Shown here: positions 35,197-42,898 of the stretch, piece by piece | Layout of the letters: each line of letters starts with the position of its first letter | How positions within the stretch are numbered: position 1 is the first letter of the stretch | Assembly: GCF_018343615.1 (NCBI RefSeq) | Contig: NZ_JAGYPI010000001.1 | Span: 248,001-312,000 of the forward strand | DNA: 64,000 nucleotides | Source: Bacillus sp. FJAT-49736 | GTDB taxonomy: Bacteria > Bacillota > Bacilli > Bacillales > Bacillaceae_C | Reading direction: 5' to 3' | Made by a program: the position numbers and the translations under genes | The notes under the pieces: model-generated | What the model saw: the letters and a program-made list of their open reading frames with translations, nothing else | Told to the model about the DNA's origin: nothing | Databases searched by the model: none

Positions 35197-35385
35197 TTGT
35201 CAGAAAACGAACGTATCTTTATTGATTCTTTAGTATCTGATTTAGAAGATGTTTTTTGGATTACAGACAAAATTGAAAATGAGATACAAAAACTTGAATG
35301 TAAAGAAAAATATCAGCGAATATTAAATGCAATTAAAATGTTAGAACAAGAACACGATACTTTATATAAGTTAATTAATCAATAA
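35197..35385 (+). CDS. small helical phage protein (62 aa)
   Basis: Read from the TTG at 35197, which has AAAGGTGG at good spacing; upstream in-frame starts lie in the terminator. Entirely helical/coiled (SDLEDVFWITDKIENEIQKL). It lies just before the holin. Function unknown. Confidence 0.5.
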   Translation: MSENERIFIDSLVSDLEDVFWITDKIENEIQKLECKEKYQRILNAIKMLEQEHDTLYKLINQ

Positions 35386-35407
35386 TTTATCATAACAACA
35401 ACAGTAT

Positions 35408-35436
35408 GCCACGTTCCGAGCGTGGCTATTTTATTT
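35408..35436 (+). terminator. hairpin/terminator before holin
   Basis: GCCACG / CGTGGC arms with a seven-base loop, followed by TATTTTATTT. Confidence 0.65.
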
Positions 35437-35451
35437 AAGGAGTGATTATTT

Positions 35452-35850
35452 TTGGATAAAATCTTTAAAACTATTATTACTGTATTAGGAGCGCTAGTTG
35501 GCTATTTATGGGGGTGGTCGCCATTGTTACCAATTCTTTTAATCTTTGTTGTTCTGGACTATATAAGTGGTATCATGGCATCTGCCACAGAAGGTAAGTT
35601 ATCAAGCAAAATAGGATTCAAGTCGATTCCAAAGAAAATCATGATATTTGTTATGGTGGCAATAGCTCACCTAATAGATGGTGCATTCGGTAATAATCAT
35701 ATGTTCAGAGATGCAGCCATCTTTTTTTATCTAGCTAACGAGTTACTATCCATCACTGAAAATGCAGGGCGGATTGGGTTGCCAGTTCCTGAACAATTAT
35801 TAAAAGCAATTGATGTATTAAAAGGGAAGTCAAAAGGAGAGAATCAGTAA
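35452..35850 (+). CDS. holin (phage_holin_4 / TcdE type)
   Basis: 132 residues, TTG start after AAGGAGTGAT. Three hydrophobic segments and the VVLDYISGIMASATEGKLSS motif mark the phage_holin_4_1 family. It permeabilises the membrane to release endolysin. The stop overlaps the endolysin start (TAATG). Confidence 0.9.
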   Translation: MDKIFKTIITVLGALVGYLWGWSPLLPILLIFVVLDYISGIMASATEGKLSSKIGFKSIPKKIMIFVMVAIAHLIDGAFGNNHMFRDAAIFFYLANELLSITENAGRIGLPVPEQLLKAIDVLKGKSKGENQ

Positions 35851-36506
35851 TGACCTTTATTTCTGAAATTGCTCCACATGCCCAACGTATTCAAAAAGAA
35901 TTTGGTATATTAGCTTCTTTGGTAATAGCCCAAGCATGTTTGGAGTCTAATTACGGTAAAAGTGGACTAGCTGTAAATGGGAAAAACCTATTTGGAATTA
36001 AAGGAGCGTATAATGGTCAATCGGTTACAATGAAAACAACGGAATATGTAAACGGTAAGCCTGTAAAAGTTAACGCATCCTTTAGGAAATATCCTTCTTG
36101 GTACGAATCGCTTTGCGATCTAGCTAATTTATATAAAAACGGCGTTTCTTGGGATAGAAATAAATATAAAAACGTCATCGGAGAAACCGATTATAAAAAG
36201 GCTGCTAAAAAAGTTCAATCCGATGGATATGCTACGGATCCAAAGTATGCAGATAAATTAATCGCTACTATCGAATCTAATAAATTAACTCAATATGATG
36301 CTGTGGCAAAACCTGCACAAAAGGAAACAGTAAAGTTTAAAGAAGGTCAAAAGGTAAAAATCAGGTCATCTGCTAAGTATTATGCCACTGGCCAGACGAT
36401 ACCGGAACGCGTCAAAAATAAGCAATACACTATTATGCAAATAAAAGGCGATAAGGCGCTAATTAAAGAAATCTATAGTTGGGTTAAACAAAGCGATCTT
36501 GCGTGA
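35850..36506 (+). CDS. endolysin: N-acetylglucosaminidase with SH3-like C-terminus
   Basis: 218 residues. The glucosaminidase domain (~1-145) has AQACLESNYGKSGLA with likely catalytic Glu32, NLFGIKG, and YADKL. The C-terminal ~60 residues (KEGQKVKIRSSAKYYATGQT) form an SH3-type cell-wall-binding domain. It has no signal peptide, so release depends on the upstream holin. Confidence 0.9.
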   Translation: MTFISEIAPHAQRIQKEFGILASLVIAQACLESNYGKSGLAVNGKNLFGIKGAYNGQSVTMKTTEYVNGKPVKVNASFRKYPSWYESLCDLANLYKNGVSWDRNKYKNVIGETDYKKAAKKVQSDGYATDPKYADKLIATIESNKLTQYDAVAKPAQKETVKFKEGQKVKIRSSAKYYATGQTIPERVKNKQYTIMQIKGDKALIKEIYSWVKQSDLA

Positions 36507-36509
36507 AAT

Positions 36510-36543
36510 TATAAAGCCCTTCTCATTCGAGAGGGGCTTTTTT
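36510..36543. terminator. bidirectional terminator after the lysis module
   Basis: AAAGCCCTTCTC / GAGAGGGGCTTT arms (one mismatch), ATTC loop, T-run on the plus strand. It separates the lysis operon from the convergent minus-strand cassette. Confidence 0.8.
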
Positions 36544-36793
36544 AAAATGGGAAATTATGATCAGTTTCTTTTCGTTTTTCAATTTCCTTCACCATATCCG
36601 TAATATCCTCTTTTTCACAAATTACTTTTTCTAATGTTACATTCAATGGTGAGTTTCTCTTGATTTTTTCCCAAAATTCATAAGCTACTTGTTCTTTCCT
36701 TCTTCCTCTTAGATTGAATTCCCCTTTTTGTAATACTCTACTGTTAACATCCACAACGATATAGTGGATTTGTATGATGACAAAAACATACAT
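36542..36793 (-). CDS. hypothetical accessory protein (83 aa)
   Basis: 83 residues with an N-terminal beta segment (MYVFVIIQIHYIVVDVNSRV) and a charged helical C-terminus. GAGGAA lies 7 bases before the ATG. It is the last gene of a reverse-strand cassette in the phage accessory slot. The family is not recognised. Confidence 0.55.
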   Translation of the reverse strand: MYVFVIIQIHYIVVDVNSRVLQKGEFNLRGRRKEQVAYEFWEKIKRNSPLNVTLEKVICEKEDITDMVKEIEKRKETDHNFPF

Positions 36794-36810
36794 TCATTTC
36801 TTCCTCATTT

Positions 36811-36842
36811 CAAAATAAAACCGCCCTTTTGGACGGTTTATT
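36811..36842 (-). terminator. terminator of the 50-aa accessory gene
   Basis: AAACCG / CGGTTT hairpin with a T-rich minus-strand tail, overlapping the stop codon of the gene at 36838-36990. Confidence 0.6.
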
Positions 36843-36990
36843 TAAATAATTTTCTAAGCATTTTGCCTGTAGTTTTACCAGCTGCTCTTCTAACAATTCT
36901 TTTGCCGACTTTTCCTTTTTGAACTGCGTTAATATCTCCAAGTAGCTTTTCTGTAGACCTTAAAGTTTTCCTCATTTTATTTAAAGACAT
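36838..36990 (-). CDS. small very basic protein (50 aa)
   Basis: A 50-residue ORF with about 15 Lys/Arg (MSLNKMRKTLRSTEKLLGDI, then KRIVRRAAGKTTGKMLRK). GGAAGTGG precedes the ATG. It may be DNA- or membrane-associated. The high charge and the ribosome site suggest it is real. Function unknown. Confidence 0.5.
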   Translation of the reverse strand: MSLNKMRKTLRSTEKLLGDINAVQKGKVGKRIVRRAAGKTTGKMLRKLFK

Positions 36991-37002
36991 ATTTCCACTT
37001 CC

Positions 37003-37593
37003 TTACTTTTTTAATAATGCTGGATGCATAAAATACGAATCTGCTATTTGTTTGTAGTTTTCATAATTGAAATTTTTCCAATCAATTTTATTATATGTAT
37101 CTCTAGTTAGTGTGATATTTAGTACATTTTGATCAGATTCTTTTCCGTATGAATCTACAAGAGGCATTTGCCAGAACACTGTAACTTTCGATACATCTTT
37201 ATTTTTATAAATACTTTGAAATACATCTCCACTTTTCGATAATAAAGATTGTCTTGTAAAATTATTTGTTAAGATACTATCACCTGAAAGTTTAATATTA
37301 ACTAACTTGTCATTGGATTCACCTAATGCAACAAGCTCTACAATTCTCTTTTTCTTTGTATTTGATTTAGAGCCAAGTTTTTTATTAATATCATCTGCGA
37401 TCTTTTCTTCCAGTGATTTTGGTGTTGTTGTCTTTTTTTCTTTTTGTTTATTAGTAGTACTTTGTTTAGTTTCTGCTTTAGTATTTCCATTATTGCTTTC
37501 CTGTACTGCTCCAATAGCACCTAATACAACAATCACGGCGATTAACCAAAACCACCAAAGTTTGTAAAATGGTTTTTTCTTATTCTCGTTCAT
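37003..37593 (-). CDS. membrane-anchored accessory protein (196 aa)
   Basis: A short basic N-terminus, one transmembrane helix (~11-30, LWWFWLIAVIVVLGAIGAV), a Lys/Thr/Gln-rich linker (~35-60), then a ~135-residue extracellular domain with VDSYGKESDQNVLNITLTRD. The topology fits a surface-displayed lysogenic-conversion or superinfection-exclusion protein, but the domain is not recognised. It overlaps the upstream HTH gene by 14 bp, so the two are cotranscribed. Confidence 0.65.
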   Translation of the reverse strand: MNENKKKPFYKLWWFWLIAVIVVLGAIGAVQESNNGNTKAETKQSTTNKQKEKKTTTPKSLEEKIADDINKKLGSKSNTKKKRIVELVALGESNDKLVNIKLSGDSILTNNFTRQSLLSKSGDVFQSIYKNKDVSKVTVFWQMPLVDSYGKESDQNVLNITLTRDTYNKIDWKNFNYENYKQIADSYFMHPALLKK

Positions 37594-37786
37594 CTTTCAT
37601 TTCCCCCAATTCATCCACACTAATTCCTAATATACGAGCCAATATAAAAGATTGTTTCAAATCTGGTTGAGTTATATTTCTGACCCAACTAGAAAAGGTT
37701 GCAGCTGATACTCCGCATTCTTTGGCTAAATATTTATGCTTAAATCCTTTTACATTTGCCCAATAAGCTATTTTATTCTGAAACAT
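37580..37786 (-). CDS. XRE-family HTH regulator of the accessory cassette
   Basis: 68 residues, essentially one helix-turn-helix domain (YLAKECGVSAATFSSWVRNI). It is the first gene of the minus-strand cassette and probably controls it. Translation is coupled to the membrane-protein gene by overlap. Confidence 0.75.
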   Translation of the reverse strand: MFQNKIAYWANVKGFKHKYLAKECGVSAATFSSWVRNITQPDLKQSFILARILGISVDELGEMKDERE

Positions 37787-38048
37787 ATGTATTCACCTAC
37801 TCCATTATTACCAATTCTACATTACTGAACATAATCCATCTTTAAAAAAATTACATTAAAAAATAAAAAAATCTTTATGGACAACTTCTAATTTTTCATT
37901 CCAGTTCGTATGCTTTATCAAATACCAAACTGGAATCGAGAAAAGAATATTCTTAATCCTATTATTCTAATGGTTCTATCTAGTCCAGGAATATTCCTTT
38001 TCACAGAAACTATTTACTTCGTAAATAACAAGGGAGGTGGGAAAATTG

Positions 38049-39413
38049 ATGTTTACTTTAATCAGCACAGTAGCTATCGGTGGCTTGGCTGGATATGGTT
38101 ATTTACAATCAAACGCATCACCTAAAAATGAATCGAAAAAAATTCTTAAAATCCTTAATAATTCAGGTATGAAAATAAAAGATAGTACTACTAAGAAAAC
38201 AGAGACAGTTCGAATTTTAAAAAGACGGACAATAGAAGGAGGTACAGAGTATGTATTTCAAATTCCATTAGGTTTAGGACAGAAAGATGTGCTGGAGAGA
38301 AAACATTTATTAGAGGATGGACTGAATACACAGAGTAGAGCAACAGAATTAAGTTCCAGAGATATTTTAGGAATCAAATGGGATAAAAATGCATGGAAGC
38401 AGATAAAGGAATTATTCAAGAAAAAAACGCCAAATAAGAAGGAGATTGAAATTGATTTTGACGGCACATTAAAAATCAGAGTGTATGATGAACCATTGAC
38501 CGAAAAGTTAATATGGGATAAATCAATGTTGAGCCCAGGAACATGGAAAATTTGTTTAGGTGGAGATCGGCAAGGGAGAATTTATCATGATTTTGATGAA
38601 AGAAAACATTTAATCATTGCCGGAGTCCCGGGGTCAGGAAAAAGTGTAATTATGAAATTAATCATCACTTGCTTAATGCTTCAAAATCCTAATGATGTCT
38701 CTTTTTCATTGATTGACTTAAAGGGAGGTCCTGCTTTTTCTAGATTCAAAGATTGCAAGCAAGTAAAAAAAGGACATTTAGGGATTAACATGGAGGAGTC
38801 ATTGAGAATTTTAAAGGAAGTTCAAGATGATATGGAAAATGTATATCAAAACATTTTAGTGCCTAAAGGATTTGAAGATGTAACAGAAGCAGGAATTAAG
38901 AGAAGGCATTTTATTGTGATTGATGAAGCAGCTGACATTGTAGATTATCCAGAGGTAGTAGATATATTAACTGATATTGTTCGAAAGGGGAGAGGTAGTG
39001 GACATTATGTCATCTATAGCACACAATATCCTTCTGCCCAGGCAGTACCGATGCAAATTAAAAGAAATATTCCATCTCGATTATCTTATGTTCTAGATAG
39101 TGGAACAGCATCCACAACTGTTTTAGACCAAACTGGAGCTGAAAATTTACCTGAAATACCTGGTAGGGGAATTTACAAAGGGAGCGTAAATCAAAAAATA
39201 TTTCAAACCGCATTCATGGATAACGAAGAAATAAAAAAACAGATAGCTCCATTTATAATCATTCGACCAAGAGAGGATGATCATCTTGATAAAAACAGCA
39301 AAGAAACAACAGAGAATAGAGGATATACTCTTATCATTGAAGAGAATGGATTATCTAACACGAGCTCAAATTCAAGCTATCCACAACTTAAAAGGAGATC
39401 GAAACGCAAATAG
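38049..39413 (+). CDS. FtsK/SpoIIIE-HerA-like DNA-translocase ATPase
   Basis: 454 residues from the ATG at 38049 (AAGGGAGGTGGG upstream; TTG 38046 also possible). One N-terminal membrane helix (~1-18), then a RecA-like motor: Walker A AGVPGSGKSV (~197-206), SLIDLKGG, Walker B HFIVIDEAAD (~288-297) and GHYVIYSTQYP. It resembles coupling-type FtsK proteins of Gram-positive conjugative plasmids and some Bacillus phages. The full FtsK membrane domain and gamma domain are absent. Substrate and role in this phage are unknown. Confidence 0.82.
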   Translation: MFTLISTVAIGGLAGYGYLQSNASPKNESKKILKILNNSGMKIKDSTTKKTETVRILKRRTIEGGTEYVFQIPLGLGQKDVLERKHLLEDGLNTQSRATELSSRDILGIKWDKNAWKQIKELFKKKTPNKKEIEIDFDGTLKIRVYDEPLTEKLIWDKSMLSPGTWKICLGGDRQGRIYHDFDERKHLIIAGVPGSGKSVIMKLIITCLMLQNPNDVSFSLIDLKGGPAFSRFKDCKQVKKGHLGINMEESLRILKEVQDDMENVYQNILVPKGFEDVTEAGIKRRHFIVIDEAADIVDYPEVVDILTDIVRKGRGSGHYVIYSTQYPSAQAVPMQIKRNIPSRLSYVLDSGTASTTVLDQTGAENLPEIPGRGIYKGSVNQKIFQTAFMDNEEIKKQIAPFIIIRPREDDHLDKNSKETTENRGYTLIIEENGLSNTSSNSSYPQLKRRSKRK

Positions 39414-39873
39414 AATTTTGGCTGATATGCAAGAATATCTTTGTAGTTTCCGGCACGAAGTTCAAAAGGTCTATTATCTGAGCAAATCTGGTAGAGAAAG
39501 AGTTAAATGTGATGTTGTTAGAGCGAAAACAGGTAATATTCAACACTTTCTTTTAAGAAATCAACTATGGATTTACTTGAGGACACCTCGTGATTGGAAA
39601 AATGAAATAAAAGTACAAGTAAAGGATATTTCGCTAGTTGCTGACGCAATGTTTTATGTCACTAAGGAAATCATGGCTTTTGTGGAAGTTGATGTTAGCC
39701 AGCCTATGAAAACAAATAGGATTAAAATGGAGAAATATCGCAAAATTAAAGAAATGACTGGTAACGAATTTCATGTTGTATGGGTCACTGAATTAGAAAG
39801 TCGTCGGATTAAGTTAAAAGAATTAATGAAAGACTTTCCGGGTAGAGTGTACACATTAAATGAAATTAAATAA
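39286..39873 (+). CDS. replication-relaxation family protein
   Basis: 195 residues from the TTG at 39286, with AGAGAGG at good spacing; it overlaps the FtsK-like gene by 128 bp. The N-terminal winged helix (MDYLTRAQIQAIHNLKGDRN) and C-terminal part (VWVTELESRRIKLKELMKDF) fit the replication-relaxation family of plasmids and conjugative elements. The gene pairs with FtsK-like ATPases in such elements. Confidence 0.75.
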   Translation: MIKTAKKQQRIEDILLSLKRMDYLTRAQIQAIHNLKGDRNANRILADMQEYLCSFRHEVQKVYYLSKSGRERVKCDVVRAKTGNIQHFLLRNQLWIYLRTPRDWKNEIKVQVKDISLVADAMFYVTKEIMAFVEVDVSQPMKTNRIKMEKYRKIKEMTGNEFHVVWVTELESRRIKLKELMKDFPGRVYTLNEIK

Positions 39874-39886
39874 TGGAGTGATCACC

Positions 39887-40378
39887 ATGAATAAACATAT
39901 GAAATCTATTAAGTTTAATGACTTTATGAATGGCTCTTATAAGATTAAAGAATCTGCACGTAAGAAAAAAGTAATTAAAAACACTATAAGTGTTGCCAGT
40001 TCTATAACTATTCCTTTGCTCCTTACAGGCGGTGTAAGTGCTATTGGATTAACCGCTGTAGGTGTAAGAGCTTTTGCATCTACAACTAATGTTGCCGTAC
40101 CTGTAACAGCTCAAGTAGTTCCAGTTGGAGCAAAAGAATGGATGGGCGAACAGACACTATCAGCATTAGCTCATGTCCTAGATCCTCTTGTTGATATCAT
40201 GGTTGCTCTAAGTTTTCCAATTGCATCAGTAATTATAGTTGGATCTTGTTTCTTCTTCATGTTTAATAAATCAGAAAAAGCCTGGGAAATGATAATGAAA
40301 GCTGGCTTAGGTTATGTATTAATCCAGGTATCTCCTTTGATTCTCAATGTGTTAAAACAAGTAGGAAATGCAGTTTAA
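39887..40378 (+). CDS. small membrane protein, VirB2/TrbC-like topology
   Basis: 163 residues from the ATG at 39887 (GGAGTGATC upstream). Basic N-terminus, a hydrophobic segment at ~32-60, a short extracytoplasmic loop, then two helices (~105-160) separated by FNKSEKAWEMI. This resembles pilin-like VirB2/TrbC subunits, but similarity is by topology only. It completes a three-gene set with the FtsK-like and replication-relaxation genes. Its stop abuts the convergent next gene. Confidence 0.5.
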   Translation: MNKHMKSIKFNDFMNGSYKIKESARKKKVIKNTISVASSITIPLLLTGGVSAIGLTAVGVRAFASTTNVAVPVTAQVVPVGAKEWMGEQTLSALAHVLDPLVDIMVALSFPIASVIIVGSCFFFMFNKSEKAWEMIMKAGLGYVLIQVSPLILNVLKQVGNAV

Positions 40379-41170
40379 TTAGCCCATAAAATCATGATCA
40401 AAGAAAAGCTTGTCCATTAGATTATTCACAATCCCATTAAAATACCCGTAAACATTCTTTACTTTCTTTCCTGCCTTAATCTTCATAACAAATTCTTTAA
40501 ATGCTCTTTCTCCAATAGTAATTAATTGGTTATCCGTAAATGCTCTGCAGCCATCCACATGATTGATTATAGTATTGTTCTGTTTAACCACTTTCCAAAA
40601 CTCTTGAATGGTTTCAGCTTTATCGTAATAGTAATTTACTAGTTTACTAAATTGTTCTGGAACCCAATGAGCAATAAAATTGGAATGTGAAAATGACACG
40701 CTCTTACGTTTATTAATAATATTTTGTTTTAAAGAAACAGAAGTTGTTTTAATGGTAGGACACTTCCTATACTTTTTAGGAGGTGTCTTGTCGGTCACAT
40801 CATTTTTAGTTTGGATTATCTGGACAGCATTAGCAGTTTGAAGCATATCTTTTTTACGTTTCATTGGTACCTGACGGATCATTCCTAGCTCCTCTAATTT
40901 TTTCATTAAACGTTGCACTGTTTTATAGGAAAAATCTAGCTTTTCAGCAATTGTGTTTTTAGACATATAGCTGACACCTATTTGTTTACAACTATGGCGC
41001 TTTAAAAGTTCAAGTAATGCAATTAGTCTAGCTTGTACATCAGAACGAGAAATAGACGATTTAATATGATCCCTGTATACACGAACCGTTTTATTCATTT
41101 CTTCAATATCAGTAAACGTTGCAAGGTTGTGGAAGGAATCTACACTTGCAATTACGTTTATTTTTTTCAT
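40379..41170 (-). CDS. HTH protein, possible plasmid-type replication initiator
   Basis: 263 residues. A winged-helix domain at ~55-105 (MSKNTIAEKLDFSYKTVQRL, MKKLEELGMIRQ), a basic linker, and a C-terminal region ending in VKNVYGYFNGIVNNLMDKLF, as in RepA/DnaD-like replication proteins. AAAGGAGACATAAATT precedes the ATG. Upstream lies a structured leader with an intrinsic terminator about 17 bases before the start region. Replication role is inferred. Confidence 0.6.
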   Translation of the reverse strand: MKKINVIASVDSFHNLATFTDIEEMNKTVRVYRDHIKSSISRSDVQARLIALLELLKRHSCKQIGVSYMSKNTIAEKLDFSYKTVQRLMKKLEELGMIRQVPMKRKKDMLQTANAVQIIQTKNDVTDKTPPKKYRKCPTIKTTSVSLKQNIINKRKSVSFSHSNFIAHWVPEQFSKLVNYYYDKAETIQEFWKVVKQNNTIINHVDGCRAFTDNQLITIGERAFKEFVMKIKAGKKVKNVYGYFNGIVNNLMDKLFFDHDFMG

Positions 41171-41187
41171 AATTTATGTCTCCTTTT

Positions 41188-41228
41188 GGAAACAAAAAAG
41201 CAACGGCCTGTTTTATGCAAACCGTTGC
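41188..41228 (-). terminator. intrinsic terminator/attenuator before the HTH gene
   Basis: On the minus strand, GCAACGG and CCGTTGC arms enclose a 15-base loop and are followed by TTTTTTGTTTCC. It lies immediately upstream of the 41170 start, so it would stop transcription entering from the yhfA side or act as an attenuator. Confidence 0.75.
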
Positions 41229-41395
41229 GAAGAAACACCATAGTGTAATAAACTACATCTAAGGGTACAGCAAGTGTTTGCCTGGGCATTCAGGCAGGCG
41301 GTATAAGAGTGTTGGTAGCACCACTTATACACGCTGTGCTCTTTTGTTTTTTCTAATTGGTAGACACGTAAGAATTGTTTTCTGTTGGCGAAGGA
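41229..41395. other. structured non-coding phage right end
   Basis: No gene. Inverted repeats: TGCCTG/CAGGCA (41279-41296) and GTATAAG..../CCACTTATAC (41301-41330). Together with the terminator at 41188-41228 they could form a folded RNA leader on the minus strand, or be recombination-protein sites next to attR. Confidence 0.5.
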
Positions 41396-41409
41396 GTACC
41401 ACCGCCAAC
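41396..41409. other. attR core (14 bp)
   Basis: GTACCACCGCCAAC, identical to attL. Phage sequence lies to the left, yhfA to the right. On the phage side, GTTGGCG (41385-41391 area) forms an inverted repeat with the CGCCAAC of the core. Confidence 0.9.
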
Positions 41410-42657
41410 CCAAATTGCGGTTATTTGCCCGAGAGCAGCTAAGGTTGCCACACCAGAACCAATTGCATGACCGAATAAAGCAGCGATAGATCCATTTAGG
41501 GATAATCCGGAAAATCCAGAACCGTCCAAACCGGTTATGACACCACCAATTGTAGAAGTAATAGCACCAATCTCTTTCGATAAAGGAACGACATTTGCTA
41601 AAGCACCTCCCAAATCATTCACAATACCCTGTGAGGTTTTTGGCAAGTAATCTCCGATAATCGATTGAAATCCTGCATCCCCTAAATAGAAGAATGCAGC
41701 AATTGGAATAACCGGCCCGAATACTTTAAATCCAAATTGTAAGCCTTCAATAATATATTTAGTTGTTTTTTCTAATGCCTTCTTTTTGTGGCCAGCTGCG
41801 GTAATGAGAAGGAGAATAAGAATAGAGGTTCCTCCTACTAAGGCAGTAGCGTCACCACCTTGAAGATTAAATACAACCATAGCTGCAATATCAAGTGCAA
41901 ATAGTATTGGTATTAATATCGCAAAGAAACGTCTATAGGAAACGGATAATAAATGTGGATTATACAATTCATTTTTCTTGCTAGACTCTACTGTTTTCCC
42001 AGATGGGAGTGTTCCTTTTTTCATATCTCGTTTCAAAAGGAAAAAAGCAGTACTTGTTGTTACGGCTCCCATAATAATGACTAATGGGATACTGGCATGA
42101 ATAACGTCTGAAAGCGGTATGCCTGCACCATCTGCAACTAGCTTTGGAGCCCCTTGGATAATATAATCGCCAGAAAGGGCTATTCCATGTCCGAATAAAT
42201 TCATGGAAACGGCGACACCAAGTGCCGGCAAGCCAGCTCTGAGAGCTACCGGTAAGAGAACAGCACCTACTAATGCGACAGCAGGGGATGGCCAGAAAAA
42301 CAAGGAAATCACTAGCATGACGATCCCGATAATCCAATAGGCAAGGGTTGGAGATTTAATTAATTTCGTAAAGGGATATATCATAACATCATTTATCCCT
42401 GTTTCCATAAGGCTCTTACTCATGGAGACGATAATAGAAATAACAAGGATAATGGAGAGCAATTCGGTGATCGCATAAATGAAGCTAGTAAAAATACTGC
42501 TTATGGAAGCAGTAAGCGAACCTGTTGCTGCTAATGCAATGAGGAAAATACCGGTAATACAAATAATCGTTGTGTCGCGCTTAAAAACCATAAACAAAAT
42601 AATAAGCACGATAAAGGCCAAGTAAATCCAGTGCACGGACGTTAAATCAAAATGCAT
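41396..42657 (-). pseudogene. yhfA: 5' part of yhfA (membrane permease), truncated by the prophage
   Basis: Read from the ATG at 42657, which has AAGGAGGCGTCACAT before it (an upstream in-frame start at 42720 lacks such a site). About 420 residues with at least ten hydrophobic helices, GHGIALSGDYIIQGAPKLVA and DGSGFSGLSLNGSIAALFGH motifs of the YhfA-type permease group. After VGGGT the frame continues only PSPTENNSYVSTN from phage DNA and stops at 41353. The last ~43 residues, including the final helix, are at 3393-3525. The substrate is unknown. Confidence 0.9.
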
Positions 42658-42898
42658 ATGTGACGCCTCCTTAATGGATAACTTGCAAAGATGGGCGATA
42701 GCCCTATTACTTATTAACAAGATATGATGAATAGCACATTAGGTGCAGAGGCAAAAAGAGAATATTTAATTCCAATTACTGGATTAATTCTGTGCAGTTT
42801 GTTAAATATCCGACCAGAGACGGAGTAAAAATATATCGAATGGACCTTAATAGGTATTTATAAAGAGATTATAATTTTATAAAGAGAAATAAAGGAAT

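Larger units (their letters stand above)
3526..41409. mobile_element. siphovirus-type prophage (~37.87 kb) integrated in yhfA
   Basis: Direct 14-bp repeats bound a coherent phage genome: integrase, repressor, replication, late regulator, terminase, HK97-type head, long non-contractile-type tail genes (Dit, Gp37-like, tape measure), holin and endolysin, and a right-end FtsK/replication-like module. The core-to-core distance is 37,870 bp. All major modules have intact reading frames. It is inserted in the host permease gene, and precise excision would restore that gene in frame. It is probably inducible, but this is inference. Confidence 0.95.

Noticed and set aside
37910-38125. 71-codon ORF with a hydrophobic start before the FtsK-like gene
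   Set aside because: No ribosome site, and it overlaps the well-supported FtsK-like start by about 75 bp.
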